NCBI RefSeq assembly: GCF_014696065.1
Contig: NZ_JACJPL010000011.1
Span: 1-64,000, forward strand
DNA from: Leptolyngbya sp. FACHB-261
GTDB taxonomy: Bacteria > Cyanobacteriota > Cyanobacteriia > FACHB-261
Reading direction: 5' to 3'
DNA: 64,000 nucleotides
Position 1 is the stretch's first letter; each line of letters begins with the position of its first letter. Below are positions 52,569-63,000 of the stretch, piece by piece. The position numbers were made by a program, and so were the translations under genes. Under the pieces are notes generated by a model that saw only the letters and a list, made by a program, of their open reading frames with translations, searched no databases and was not told the origin of the DNA.

Positions 52569-52853
52569 TCATGTGGGAGCCTCGTTACCACTGCCACGAG
52601 TTGTGCTTCGGGGAGTATGTTGGTCTGCTGGATCTGTTTGGTTGGGACTCGTTAATTGAGTCACTGCAGCTTTTTTATCTGTTTCATTTATTTTGAGATC
52701 TTCTAATGCTCGGCTAAATTTGCTTTCGCTTAAATATAAACGAATACACTCCTTCAGGTCATAGAGTTTGTGCTCACAGCATCGCTCTTTTGACAAAGAA
52801 ATTAAGGCCAAGAAATTACCCTGTTCCCTTAACTGAATCTTCTTCAAACTCAA
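52569..52853 (-). CDS. Hypothetical small protein
   Basis: A 94-residue frame that opens with TTG and lacks a good ribosome site. The sequence is helical and charged in the first half (LALISLSKERCCEHKLYDLKE), with a Thr/Pro-rich tail (SPNQTDPADQHTPRS). No recognised domain. It lies between mntH and the manganese catalase on the opposite strand. It could be a decayed gene. Confidence 0.3.
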   Translation of the reverse strand: MSLKKIQLREQGNFLALISLSKERCCEHKLYDLKECIRLYLSESKFSRALEDLKINETDKKAAVTQLTSPNQTDPADQHTPRSTTRGSGNEAPT

Positions 52854-53079
52854 ACGAGAGCAACCCAGTATATCTGCTTACCGTGCACGCATTCTTGCAG
52901 CTCGAACCTAAGTGTCTACAGGTCTTTTCTTATACTGCCAACCGGTGTGGCTAGGTTACTCCGTTTCTTAATGGATTAACCCCTCGTTGGGTGTAGTTGA
53001 CATGTGGTACTTGTGGCTGATTCAAGGCAGAATTTCGATTGTTACCAAAGGGGAAGAGCTGTCAACTCGAAGAAACAAA

Positions 53080-53955
53080 ATGTTTTATCACAACAAGCGC
53101 TTACAGTATTTCACTAAGCCAGACCAGCCAGATCCCATCTACGCCAAGAAAATTCAAGAACTGATCGGTGGCCCGTTCGGTGAAATGACTGTGATGATGC
53201 AGTATCTATTCCAGGGATGGAACTGTCGAGGACCTGCGAAGTATCGAGACATGCTGCTCGACATTGGTACCGAAGAGATTGGCCACGTTGAGATGTTGGC
53301 GACTATGATCGCGCACCTACTGGACAATGCTCCGATCAAAATGCAAGAAGATGGTTCTAAGGACCCAATTGTGGGGGCCGTTATGGGGGGCATCAATCCC
53401 CGTGATGTGATCGCTGCTAGCATGAATCCTCAGCACGCGATTGTTTCCGGCCTAGGCGCAACTCCTAACGATAGCGTGGGCTACCCCTGGAACGGTCGTT
53501 ACATTATCGCTAGTGGTAACTTGCTAGCCGATTTCCGCTCAAACTTACACGCGGAATCGCAGGGCCGTTTGCAAGCCGTACGTATGTACGAAATGTCAGA
53601 CGACCCAGGCGTGAAAGATACGCTCAGCTACATGATTGCTCGGGACACAATGCACCAGAACCAGTGGCTAGCCGCTATTGAAGATTTGGAATCTTCCGGT
53701 CTGGAAACGACCCCTGTACCCAGCTCCTTCCCACAAGAACTCGAGAAGTCTGAGGCCGCCTACCAGTTCTGGAACCTCTCTGAAGGTGAGGAAAGCGCAG
53801 AGGGACGTTGGGCTAAAGGCAAGTCTATGGACGGCAAGGGCGAATTCGAGTATCTCGCTAAGCCCGAACCCCTGGGACCGGAGCCCCATCCTCCCCTGGG
53901 CGACCCGCGTCTGCATGGTACGACTAAGGCACAAGTTCCTCCGATTGAGAAGTAG
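53080..53955 (+). CDS. Manganese catalase
   Basis: A 291-residue non-haem dimanganese catalase that splits hydrogen peroxide. From the ATG at 53080 the metal ligands fall at Glu35, Glu66 and His69, matching the positions in the Lactobacillus plantarum enzyme. The remaining Glu and His are in LHAESQGR (Glu159) and RDTMHQNQW (His192). This numbering supports the start; the open frame runs 31 codons further upstream without homology. The C-terminal 60 residues are an extended tail. It has its own terminator and follows mntH, so manganese supply and use sit side by side. Confidence 0.96.
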   Translation: MFYHNKRLQYFTKPDQPDPIYAKKIQELIGGPFGEMTVMMQYLFQGWNCRGPAKYRDMLLDIGTEEIGHVEMLATMIAHLLDNAPIKMQEDGSKDPIVGAVMGGINPRDVIAASMNPQHAIVSGLGATPNDSVGYPWNGRYIIASGNLLADFRSNLHAESQGRLQAVRMYEMSDDPGVKDTLSYMIARDTMHQNQWLAAIEDLESSGLETTPVPSSFPQELEKSEAAYQFWNLSEGEESAEGRWAKGKSMDGKGEFEYLAKPEPLGPEPHPPLGDPRLHGTTKAQVPPIEK

Positions 53956-54021
53956 TAACCAGTCAGTAGCGCCAGCTAATGGTCAGCTAAGACTCGCTTA
54001 AGCAAGCTTACTCAATCACTA

Positions 54022-54060
54022 GGGGATGGGGGCGTATTCAAAAAGCCCCCACCCTTTTTT
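54022..54060 (+). terminator. Rho-independent terminator of Mn catalase
   Basis: TGGGGGC at 54027-54033 pairs with GCCCCCA at 54045-54051, extended by outer G/C pairs with a bulge, and TTTTTT follows at 54055-54060. It is a classic terminator about 70 bases after the stop codon, in the gap before the convergent cellulose-synthase-like gene. Confidence 0.9.
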
Positions 54061-54104
54061 GTTTTTAGGGTGTTTTTTGGAAGGGTGTTCCTTGAGAAAT
54101 TGAC

Positions 54105-56399
54105 CTAGGTTTTCGCCACTGACATCACCGAGAGTCGCCAGCGATGTTGGCCGGTCAGTGTATAGGGCAAGAGCAAGCTACGCAATAGCAAAAATAGAGA
54201 CTGAAGTTCACCAGGAGTGTGGCGATGTTGCCATTGCCCTGGACGGCAGAAGAGGAATTCAACTAGCTTGCGGTGTTGCACGACAGACAGTGGCAGAAAA
54301 TGGACCGAAATAATCGGGTAGGTGTCCGATTCGCTGTCGTCCATCCAGTCCTCCCGAATCGCATCTAAACGCGTAACTACAGCTTGCAGCGTTAAGGCTT
54401 CTTCCATGATTTCCAGCGTCACTGGTTGCTCTGGCTGCTGTTGCATCCATTGTTTGATTGCCGGTCGAGATCCCGCTTGCGAAAGCACGATTTGCGCCCC
54501 CGATTCCGATAGGTTCTCGGTGTGTCCCCAAAAAACCTCGCTTCCCAAGCTGAACTTCACGGTGCGGCGCAAGTTGAAGCGCTCATAGCGATCGCGTTTA
54601 GGAACATCCAGCATTACCAGCAGAGCCACGCCTAGCGCAAGTAGGTTGTAACTGCTCCAAATCCAGCCTAATCCCAGCCCTTTGATATCACCCGTGTCAT
54701 ACAGCTGCCACTGCAACATGCACTGGCCTAAATTAACCCATAGGCTAACTGCCGTTAAGCCAAAGAGGACCAACAGAGGCGAGGCTAGCTTGAAGTTAAA
54801 ATTCAACCGTTCGCTCTGGGTGCCCTTGGGTGTCACCTTAAAGCCTTTGCCAAACGGGTTCAGCAGGGTCTGAAAAATGGTCAGGCATAGCGGAAAGGAC
54901 AGCACTAGGTCGTAAACATCTGAGAGTACTAGCGAACGGCTACGTCCATTCAGCCAGCCGAAAGCCATGAGATTCACCAAATAGTAGGGCACTAGATAAT
55001 CCAGCACGCCCTCAAAGCTGGCCCGCACTGGAATTACCCCCAGAAACGAGTACAGCAGAGGAGCTAGCAAGAAGCCTATCCGTGACAGACTGGTGAACCA
55101 GTGAAAAATGCCTGAGAAATGAGCCAGCCGTTGCAGAGGCCGTAAACCTGGCATTGTCAGCGGATTGTCTTGGATAAAGAATGCCTGAAGTGTTCCCTGT
55201 GCCCAGCGGAGGCGTTGGGTGGCGTAAGCAGCCATGTCGTCGGGTGCAGCCCCCGCGCTCAGCTTTTCATCGAGGTAGACCAGTCGATAGCCCTTAGAAG
55301 ACAGACGGACTGCTGTGAAGTAATCTTCGCTGAGCGACTCAGTGGCAAATTGACCGCCAGCTGCCTCCAAGGCGCTCCGCCGCATGACGAAAGACGTGCC
55401 TGCACACACGACACTGTCAGTCCCATCGCGTACCGGTTCAATTTGCCGGTAGAACACCTCTTGCTCCGGAGTCAGAATATCCTCTAAGCCCAAGTTGCGC
55501 GCCACGGGGTCAGCTGAATAGAAGCTCTGAGGTGTCTGAACCAACGCCACTTTTGGATCTTGAAAGAAACCGACAGTCCGGGTCAAGAAGTTGCGGGTCG
55601 GGACGAAATCAGCATCAAAGCAGACAATCAGCTCGCCCTCAGTCTGGGCAATTGCATGGTTGAGATTGCCTGCTTTAGCGTGTTGATGGTCCAGACGGGC
55701 CATGTACTCGCAGCCTAATTCCTTAGCCAAGGCTTGTATCTCTGAGCGATTGGTGTCGTCCAGTAGATAAATCTGGTGGTTTGAGTAGTCAAGCGCCTGG
55801 CAACCAATAATGGTGCGTCGCAGAATAAATTCCGGCTCGTTATAGGTGGGAATCAGAATATCAACGCTGGGTGTGAAGAGCCCTTCTTCTACAGCTAGAG
55901 CACAGGTGTCAGCCTCGCGACGACGATCGCGTGTACTCAGCAGTAGTAACCACTGCAAACCGCCATTGGCAATCACCAGTAACTCTAGGATCAGCAGGCT
56001 GAGGCTGACAGTGGCATTCAGAGAATTACTGAGATTGAGCGTAGTGAAGCGCCAGCCTACGTAGCGAACTAAGAGCACCAGCAACACACCCACTACGAGC
56101 CAGCGTGACCATACCCTTGGTTGGTACATGGTCTTGATCACGATGAACACCAGCAAGGGCAATACAACTGCAGGTAAGCTCAGAGCCCAAAGAATGCGTT
56201 CTAGGCTCTGTAGCCACCAAGGTTTAGACTCCAGCATCGCACCCAGGCCATTCATCACCTGGGGCATCTCACGGATACTTTCCAACCAAACTAGAATGCC
56301 TAAACCTGCCAGTAGAACTGTTGCCAGCATCAGTAACAATCCCCGGCGTAGCCGTCTGCCTCGAAGAGCTTGAAGTTCGGACCCCTGGATACCTGTCAT
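54105..56399 (-). CDS. Cellulose-synthase-like GT2 enzyme with PilZ domain
   Basis: A 764-residue membrane glucan synthase of the BcsA type. Four N-terminal TM helices precede the GT2 domain, which shows PSVDILIPTYNEPEF, LLDDTNR, the DAD metal motif (CFDADFVPTRNF), the acceptor-base LSEDYF and QRLRWAQG, equivalent to QxxRW. Several TM helices then lead to a PilZ domain with RFNLRR (RxxxR) and NLSESGAQI (NxSxxG), which bind c-di-GMP and switch synthesis on. The ATG at 56399 has AGAAGG just upstream; an upstream GTG is possible. No BcsB partner lies nearby. It resembles the XcsA/Tll0007 enzymes of other cyanobacteria. Cellulose or another beta-glucan is the likely product. Confidence 0.9.
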   Translation of the reverse strand: MTGIQGSELQALRGRRLRRGLLLMLATVLLAGLGILVWLESIREMPQVMNGLGAMLESKPWWLQSLERILWALSLPAVVLPLLVFIVIKTMYQPRVWSRWLVVGVLLVLLVRYVGWRFTTLNLSNSLNATVSLSLLILELLVIANGGLQWLLLLSTRDRRREADTCALAVEEGLFTPSVDILIPTYNEPEFILRRTIIGCQALDYSNHQIYLLDDTNRSEIQALAKELGCEYMARLDHQHAKAGNLNHAIAQTEGELIVCFDADFVPTRNFLTRTVGFFQDPKVALVQTPQSFYSADPVARNLGLEDILTPEQEVFYRQIEPVRDGTDSVVCAGTSFVMRRSALEAAGGQFATESLSEDYFTAVRLSSKGYRLVYLDEKLSAGAAPDDMAAYATQRLRWAQGTLQAFFIQDNPLTMPGLRPLQRLAHFSGIFHWFTSLSRIGFLLAPLLYSFLGVIPVRASFEGVLDYLVPYYLVNLMAFGWLNGRSRSLVLSDVYDLVLSFPLCLTIFQTLLNPFGKGFKVTPKGTQSERLNFNFKLASPLLVLFGLTAVSLWVNLGQCMLQWQLYDTGDIKGLGLGWIWSSYNLLALGVALLVMLDVPKRDRYERFNLRRTVKFSLGSEVFWGHTENLSESGAQIVLSQAGSRPAIKQWMQQQPEQPVTLEIMEEALTLQAVVTRLDAIREDWMDDSESDTYPIISVHFLPLSVVQHRKLVEFLFCRPGQWQHRHTPGELQSLFLLLRSLLLPYTLTGQHRWRLSVMSVAKT

Positions 56400-56721
56400 C
56401 TTGCCTTCTGCCAGTTTCGTGCCAATTTTGTTTGTCCTCAGGAAGCTGCCCTTGCCACTCTGCACTTGTGTACGGCTCCGTGGCTACTGTAGTGCCCCTG
56501 GAGATTAAGCCTAGAGGGTCAACGGCGGTGTAACTCTGAAAACTAATTACGATCGACCAACTTCAGACAGCTAATTTCGAGCAACCGATTTCGAGCCAGC
56601 GAGTTGGGGTAACAGTATTGAGGAAAATGATTTGAAGCAAATGCATTGAGGCAAACGAACTGGAGAACAACGGGAACACTAGTAACTGGTCTACCTGTGC
56701 TACCGTCTTTCCCTAGCTTCT
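56400..56721. other. Divergent intergenic region before radC
   Basis: About 320 bases without a gene between the reverse cellulose-synthase-like gene and forward radC. ATTTCGAGC recurs at about 56574 and 56588. No clear operator or terminator was seen. Both promoters should lie here. Confidence 0.4.
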
Positions 56722-57453
56722 ATGAGTTACTCTCTGCGGATTACCGACTTGCCTGAAAGCGAACGCCCCCGCGAACGCTTGTTAGCGCAGGGAACTGCCA
56801 GTCTAACTAGTGCAGAGTTGCTAGCTCTACTTTTGGGAACGGGGCAAGGGCCGGGCAAACTCTCGGCGGTAGGGCTGGGGCAATACATTCTGCAAGAGCT
56901 AGGTCAACATCAGCGCGACCCTCTAGCTGTTCTGCGCAACGTTTCTCCACAAGAACTAATGCAGATTCCAGGTATCGGCCCCGCTAAAGCTACAACGATC
57001 CTGGCAGCTGTAGAACTGGGCAAAAGAGCTTTTCAAACTAAACCCTTGGAGCGAACCGTCGTTGACGACCCAGCGGTAGCCGCTGCGGCGCTAGGGGCCG
57101 AGTTGATGTGGCAGGAACAAGAGCGCTTCGCCGTTTTGCTGCTAGATGTCAAACACCGGCTGTTGGGAACGCAGGTGATTACGATCGGTACGGCCACAGA
57201 AACGCTGGCTCATCCACGCGATATTTTTCGAGAGGTCATTCGTCAAGGGGCAACTCGTGCCATCGTTGCGCATAACCATCCCTCAGGCAATCTTGACCCC
57301 AGTGAAGAGGATTTAGCTCTGACTCGACAGCTACTAGTCGGGGCTCAGTTTCTGGGGCTCCCGTTGTTGGACCATCTAATTTTGGGGAATGGCGACTATT
57401 GCAGTTTGCGCAGTAATACCTTGCTGTGGCAGGAGTATCCCCAAGGGGATTAG
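56722..57453 (+). CDS. radC: RadC family JAB-domain protein
   Basis: A 243-residue protein with an N-terminal helix-hairpin-helix part ([29 protein letters not shown]) and a C-terminal JAB/MPN metalloprotease-like domain. The JAMM signature is complete: [14 protein letters not shown] from about residue 184. The name comes from a historical link to DNA repair; the true role is unsettled. The length matches the family. A hairpin overlaps the stop codon. Confidence 0.95.
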   Translation: MSYSLRITDLPESERPRERLLAQGTASLTSAELLALLLGTGQGPGKLSAVGLGQYILQELGQHQRDPLAVLRNVSPQELMQIPGIGPAKATTILAAVELGKRAFQTKPLERTVVDDPAVAAAALGAELMWQEQERFAVLLLDVKHRLLGTQVITIGTATETLAHPRDIFREVIRQGATRAIVAHNHPSGNLDPSEEDLALTRQLLVGAQFLGLPLLDHLILGNGDYCSLRSNTLLWQEYPQGD

Positions 57454-57460
57454 ATACTCC
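57432..57460 (+). terminator. Hairpin overlapping the radC stop codon
   Basis: GGAGTATC at 57432-57439 pairs with GATACTCC at 57453-57460, with an inner ATCCCC/GGGGAT alternative stem. The right arm begins at the last base of the TAG stop codon. No U-tract follows, so a role in mRNA end processing is as likely as termination. Confidence 0.5.
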
Positions 57461-57477
57461 CGCCAGAGCCACTTAAA

Positions 57478-57651
57478 CTAGTGAGCAGGAATGCCGTTAG
57501 GTCGTTGCAGCAGTTGCTCAAGTGAGTGCCTGCGATCTGACTGTAAACCTACTGAAGGCATCTCTTCATGGCAACGAGAGCAGAACCAATAGGCGTGCCC
57601 ACCCCGAATGTGCCGGAGTAAAACATTGGAGCAGTAAAGGCACTGAGTCAT
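57478..57651 (-). CDS. 57-residue zinc-ribbon protein
   Basis: A short reverse-strand gene. It begins MTQCLYC and carries two CxxC knuckles, C4-LY-C7 and C24-SR-C27, spaced by 16 residues in which RGGHAYWF sits. Such a four-cysteine arrangement predicts one structural zinc. The rest is a basic Leu/Gln-rich tail (SLEQLLQR). It is convergent with radC and begins about 235 bases from the aldo/keto reductase start. Small zinc ribbons of this sort are widespread in cyanobacteria and usually bind nucleic acid or protein. No strong ribosome site is visible. Confidence 0.6.
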   Translation of the reverse strand: MTQCLYCSNVLLRHIRGGHAYWFCSRCHEEMPSVGLQSDRRHSLEQLLQRPNGIPAH

Positions 57652-57885
57652 GGCTGTTTACCAATCGAAAGGGTGTTGAAAACGGGGGTATCTGAGGAGC
57701 ACAGAACTAACGATAGGAGAGCTGTCCCTCAGCTTTAAATCGCATATTCACGCAATTTCTGGGTAGAACTCCCCAGGCGAATGTTAAGTTTAAAGTAATA
57801 GTTTGGATCCGAAACTACACGCACTAGTCGGTATTTTCGCCGCCGTAAAGTAGCGCACAGACTCAGAAAAATTTTTAAGGTATAT

Positions 57886-58833
57886 ATGATCTCTCTAGGA
57901 CCAAATGGGCCAACTGTAACTCCGCTAGGTATTGGTACTTGGGCTTGGGGTGATCGCCTATTCTGGAGCTACAGCAATGACTATGGCGCAACGGAAGTTC
58001 AGGCAGCTTTTGAAGCGGCATTAGCAGCAGGTGTGACTCTGTTTGACACTGCCGAGATTTACGGCATGGGGGAGTCGGAGCGCCTGCTCGGGCAGTTTAG
58101 CCGGGATGCCAAAGTGCCTATCCAGATCGCTACCAAGTATGGTCCTCTGCCTTGGCGCTGGTCGGCTGAGTCAGTCGCTGAGGCCTTGACCGCTAGTTTG
58201 AACCGTTTGGGAACCGATCGGGTCACGCTTTACCAAGTTCATTGGCCGTTTAACTTTTTCATGAGTCAAGAGACGCTTTGCAGTGCCCTAGCCGATGAGG
58301 TCAAGCGTGGTCGTATTGAAGCTGTGGGAGTCAGTAATTACTCTGCGGCTCAAATGACCGAAGCTTATAATTTGCTGGCCAGCCGAGGCGTGCCACTGGC
58401 GGTGAACCAGGTGCGCTACTCGTTGTTGAACCGTCAAATTGAGACCAATGGCATTCTAGAGACGGCTCGACGTTTAGGCGTTACGATTTTGGCTTACAGC
58501 CCTTTGGCTCAGGGTTTGCTAACTGGTAAGTACAGTCCTGATAGTTTGACTACACCTACTGGAGCCCGTCGCTTTGATCAGCGCTTCCAGCGTAGTGGTC
58601 TAGAACAGATTGAGCCTGTGCTGTCATTGTTACGTCAGTTTGGCGAGATGCACAGTCGTACCCCAGCGCAGGTGGCCCTAAACTGGCTGATTGCTCAGGG
58701 TAGTGTAATTCCAATTCCGGGAGCTAAAGATGCTGAGCAGGCGCGTGCAAATGCAGGCACTTTGGGTTGGTCCCTCGACGAAAGCGAGGTCGCAAAACTG
58801 GAGCAACTAAGCCGTCCCTGGTTGCACTCTTAA
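57886..58833 (+). CDS. Aldo/keto reductase
   Basis: A 315-residue NADPH-dependent carbonyl reductase with a TIM-barrel fold. The catalytic tetrad is Asp54, Tyr59 (FDTAEIYG), Lys84 (ATKYG) and His119 (QVHWP). GVSNYS, QVRYSLLNR and SVIPIPGAKDAEQA supply cofactor contacts typical of the YajO/Tas-like group. The substrate is unknown; detoxification of aldehydes is common. A strong ATG start follows an AT-rich leader. Confidence 0.93.
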   Translation: MISLGPNGPTVTPLGIGTWAWGDRLFWSYSNDYGATEVQAAFEAALAAGVTLFDTAEIYGMGESERLLGQFSRDAKVPIQIATKYGPLPWRWSAESVAEALTASLNRLGTDRVTLYQVHWPFNFFMSQETLCSALADEVKRGRIEAVGVSNYSAAQMTEAYNLLASRGVPLAVNQVRYSLLNRQIETNGILETARRLGVTILAYSPLAQGLLTGKYSPDSLTTPTGARRFDQRFQRSGLEQIEPVLSLLRQFGEMHSRTPAQVALNWLIAQGSVIPIPGAKDAEQARANAGTLGWSLDESEVAKLEQLSRPWLHS

Positions 58834-59050
58834 GAGCGGTGTAAGTGTGACAAGTTATGGCTTTTAGTTAGTCGATACCCGTGCAAAAAGTGATCCTTAA
58901 TGCATAATGCATCTGAATGCCAACTGTGCCTCAATATCGTTTACCTACCTGCTCCCTGGTCGACCTTTTGCCTAACTTTTTGCTTGATTTTTGCTTGAGT
59001 GTTAGACGTAAAACTGTCGTTCTTTAGGAATTTTTTCAGAAGTGTGCTGC

Positions 59051-59845
59051 CTAGTTCGCTTTATCTTTGGTACTGATCTTATAAGCAGTACGAAGGATTT
59101 GCCCTGCCAAAATTGCAGCCCCAAAACCATTGTCAATGTTCATAACACCAACACCAGCAGCGCAAGAGTTAAGCATGGTAAGCAAGGCGGCTAAGCCATT
59201 AAAGCTGGCACCATAACCGACGCTAGTTGGTACAGCGATCACGGGGCAATCGGCCATACCCGCTACCACACTGGCCAAAGCTCCTTCCATGCCGGCTACC
59301 ACAACCAGTACTTGCGCTTCAGCAATGACTTGATGCTGGCTTAAGAGCCGATGTAGACCAGCAACGCCCACATCCCAAAGGCGTTGAGCCTGGAAACCAC
59401 ACAGTTCTACGGTGACTGCTGCTTCCTCCGCAACCGCTAGATCGGCAGTCCCTGCGCAGAGCAGGGTTACTGTACCCGGTCGCTGAGGCGGCGTAGTGGA
59501 TTGAAGCGAGCAGATGCGAGCCGTCGGGTAGTAGATCAGATCAGGAATCGCTCGCTCCAGTTCGCAAAAAACAGCCGGTTCAATGCGAGTTGCCATAACG
59601 ACGGCATGTTTGCCTCGCATTGCTTTAAAAATGCTGATTAGCTGTGCTGATGTTTTACCCGGCCCCCAGATCACCTCAGGGAAGCCGTTGCGCAGGCACC
59701 GATGATGATCTAAGCGTGCAAAATTGTCGACTACCTCGAACGGTAGGTGACGTAATTTCTCTAATGCAGTTTGAGGGTTGACTTGTCCTGCTGCAACAGC
59801 TTCTAGTAGGTCTTGAAGAGCTTCAGGATCGAGAGAATCAGACAA
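59051..59845 (-). CDS. larB: LarB, pyridinium-dicarboxylate synthase
   Basis: A 264-residue protein of the LarB family, related to PurE, which makes the first intermediate of the nickel-pincer nucleotide from nicotinic acid adenine dinucleotide and CO2. Residues 1-80 form the LarB-specific region (VDNFARLDHHRCLRNGFPEVIWG, GKT). The PurE-like core follows (LLCAGTADLAVAEEAAVT, RLWDVGVAGLHRLL, VVVAGMEGALASVVAGM, PVIAVPTSVGYGASFNGLAALLTMLNSCAAG). LarC and LarE are not in the window. Many cyanobacteria keep larB apart from the other genes. It is convergent with the aldo/keto reductase. Confidence 0.92.
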   Translation of the reverse strand: MSDSLDPEALQDLLEAVAAGQVNPQTALEKLRHLPFEVVDNFARLDHHRCLRNGFPEVIWGPGKTSAQLISIFKAMRGKHAVVMATRIEPAVFCELERAIPDLIYYPTARICSLQSTTPPQRPGTVTLLCAGTADLAVAEEAAVTVELCGFQAQRLWDVGVAGLHRLLSQHQVIAEAQVLVVVAGMEGALASVVAGMADCPVIAVPTSVGYGASFNGLAALLTMLNSCAAGVGVMNIDNGFGAAILAGQILRTAYKISTKDKAN

Positions 59846-60046
59846 GGGATGGGTTGGACTAACATCATCTCTACGCTAACGCAAAAGTGCTGTCCCTCTG
59901 TATCGTCAACTGTTCAGACGAACGTGTATTGAAGACCATTGGCTTTAACAAAGCAGCAGATTATCCAGTGAAGTGGCATAGGCGAGATCCGCAGTGGAAC
60001 TGCTTGGCACTCATAATTCGGTTATCGCTCTGGTCACTCAAACCCC

Positions 60047-63000
60047 ATGTCCTTCGCCGATCAGCGCCTACTCCAGATCGAGCTCAATATTGATGCCTCA
60101 CAACCGGCCCTGTTAGCAGGTTTGGAGACGTGGTTGCATTTGGGGCTTCTATCGGAGCGTCAAGTGAAAGATCTAGGGCGGCAAAGCTTAACCTGCTTGC
60201 TACCGGAGCTGGCAACCGAAGGGCTAGGTGTGGCCCAGCGTTCGCCGGTGAGTGCTGCCAGTTCTCAGAACTTGAACATAGACAGCCCTGTCGTGCAGTT
60301 AGAATCTGGCACCCCCCCTACTTCGGCACAAGCTTCAGGCAGGGACAGGACAACGTCTAGGCGCAGACCAACCGTCCAAGGTCTGAGCCTACTTGGGCAA
60401 TTGGTTCAGCCCTTAATGGCGGAATTAAGCGTTGTCTGGCTACTGTTTTTGGGTGTCTTTTTAGTCGTTGTTTCTTCAGCCATTCTTGCTGCCAGTTTAT
60501 GGCAAGAATTTTCAGCGCAAGGGCAATATTTGATTCTATTGACCTATACGTTAGCCTTCTGGCTGGCTGGCGTTTGGGCAGGAAGCCGAAGCAGCCTGCG
60601 GGCAACAGCCTATATGGTTCAGTTGGCTACTTTGCTGATTATTCCTGTTAATTTCTGGGTAATCGATGGTTTTGGTCTATGGCGTAGTGCCACTGGCTTG
60701 CTCATTGCGCTACCGGCTGCTCTAGCGCTGACTGCGGCCACATTTTTTTTACTAAAGCCAACTAGCTCCTCGTTTCAAGTAGGTCGTTCTCAGGCAAATT
60801 CTCGCCTTCTCTTGCTCAACGTCATAGCCCTCAGCTGGTTGCACTGGGGTTGGGGCTGGGCTGAGTTTGCTTTGGTCGCGACCTATCTGGGCAGTGTGGG
60901 AACCGCACTTGCTCTCTTCTGGCAGGATCGCAATTTCCAAGGGCAAACAGCTCAACCTACGGACCCGCAGGAATCGGCTCAGCTGAGGAGTCAGGCACGC
61001 CTGCCTTTAGGAGTGATAGCGGCCGCGGGAGCCACGCTTTTGCTGATCGCGCGCGCGCTCCTAGTTGCCCAGGTTCCGATACAGCAATTAGGCCTGGCTT
61101 TTGGAATTTGTGGCTGGCTAGCCTATTGGCTAGCTCGACGTGAACCTCAGCAAGAACCTGCCACTTGGGCCGGTGCGGTGCTATTGCTGGTAGGTTGGTC
61201 TGTTTCTGTAGCTGCGACGTTTTCGGGGCAAGCTCTAGCTGTGAGTGGTTTGGGGCTTTGGCTGTTGCTGGAGCGTTTGCGTCGTTACTGGCGCAGTCTA
61301 GAGCTCATCGCAATTGTGTTAGTCGGCTTGCAAGCCTTCTGGCTGTTGGGACGGCTCCTGCCCGTGCCGGTGCGTGAAGTCTGGCTCAACTTCTGGACGC
61401 AGCTAGCCGGTCCAGCCTTCATGCCTTGGGCACTAGCTGGTGTCGTCTTGTTCCCCTATTTGCTGCTGGTACTGCTGCTGGCTACCCGTCTACGCCGTTG
61501 GCAACAGTCTGAGCTGGCTGCTCAGGCTGAGTTAGTGGCGTTAACTTTAGGCTTTGGCTTGACGTTGTTGAGCCTTGCCAATCCCCTGTTGCGCTCGCTC
61601 AATTTGCTGTTGTCTGGTCTAACGCTCGCAGTAATGGTGCGTAGGCGTGCTAGTGCCTCCATAGGGCTGATTTACTTGACCCACCTCACTCTGGGGGCAG
61701 CGCTGTTTTCTAGTGTTGCCTGGCAACAGCCCAACTTAGGGGTAAGGTCCTGGACTGGACTGGTGCTGCTGGGAGTAGTTGGTGAGTGGCTGTTTAGTGC
61801 AGGTCTAGATCGGCCTGTCTGGCGCCGCAGCGCCTGGCATATAGGCTTGGGTTTGGCGGCACTCAGTTATGTGCTTTTGCTGGTCGAGCCCAATAGCAAT
61901 TGGCGCTTGAGCTGGCTGGTTGTTCCGATCACCTTGACCGTTATTGCGCAGCGTCGATCGTTTCCGCAGCCTGCTTTAGCTTCAGGATTGAGCGTAGTTG
62001 CCTTGTTAGTTTTGCAACCTTTAACGCTAACTCTTGCCAGTTCTCGTCTGGTTAGCTTAGCGACAGCTGTTGGTTTGATGCTGCTCAATACCCGTCAGCT
62101 ACGGCAGCTAGCCATGGCATCTATCACAGTTGGCTTCGCCTTGGCTTTGGCAGCAAGCGTGGTTGAGCAAGTGCTGCCTGAGGCCCTTATGACAATTGGC
62201 TTTTGGTCTAACCTTGCTGCTTTTGCACTTCTGCCACTGTGGTTTTTGCGTCAGACTTTGGCAAGACGCACCACAACTCTGGCTCATATTTATGCACAGT
62301 CAACTGATGACTGGGGCATGGCCTTGGCTGTAGTCAACCTGTTGGTTTTGGCTCTGCATTCTTTGAGTTTCGCCTTGGGTTTTGCTCCGCTTAGTGGGAT
62401 GCAATGGTCCTGGATTACAGCCGCAATCTGGCTGAGCTTGGGCACCATTTATCGCAATTGGCAGCAGCCTAGCAATTTGGGTTTCTATGGTACTGCCTGG
62501 GCGTTAGAAGTTCTAGTGGCAGGATTGGCGACGCAAACTGACTCCGTGGTAACTCATTGGACAATTGCTAATTTAGGGTTGGCATTACTGACTCAAGTTG
62601 CGGGAGACTGGCGGCTTCGACAAACTGACCAAGAGCGCTATACCAGCTGGAACCTTATTCCTGTCACTTATGCGATTCTGGGGCTAGTGGGTGCTCATAG
62701 TAGCTTCACAGCCTTAACTGGGCTATATACGTTCACAGCTACTCTAATAGGGTTGGCAGTAAGCCGTCGTCAAGCAAGTTTCAAACCCTGGGCCTATCTA
62801 TCATTATTTGGAATTACGATTGCAGCCTACGAACTGCTGATCTATCAACTCATCCAAGCCCGGACAGGCAGTTGGGGCGATGGGCTGTTAATGCTGGCTA
62901 TTTTGGCAACTGCTTTTGCCTTGGTAGAGAACTTGCTAGCTCCAACACTAGCAACTTATCTGCGCCTCTCTCAACAAGGGCTGGGTAGACTAGCCCACTT

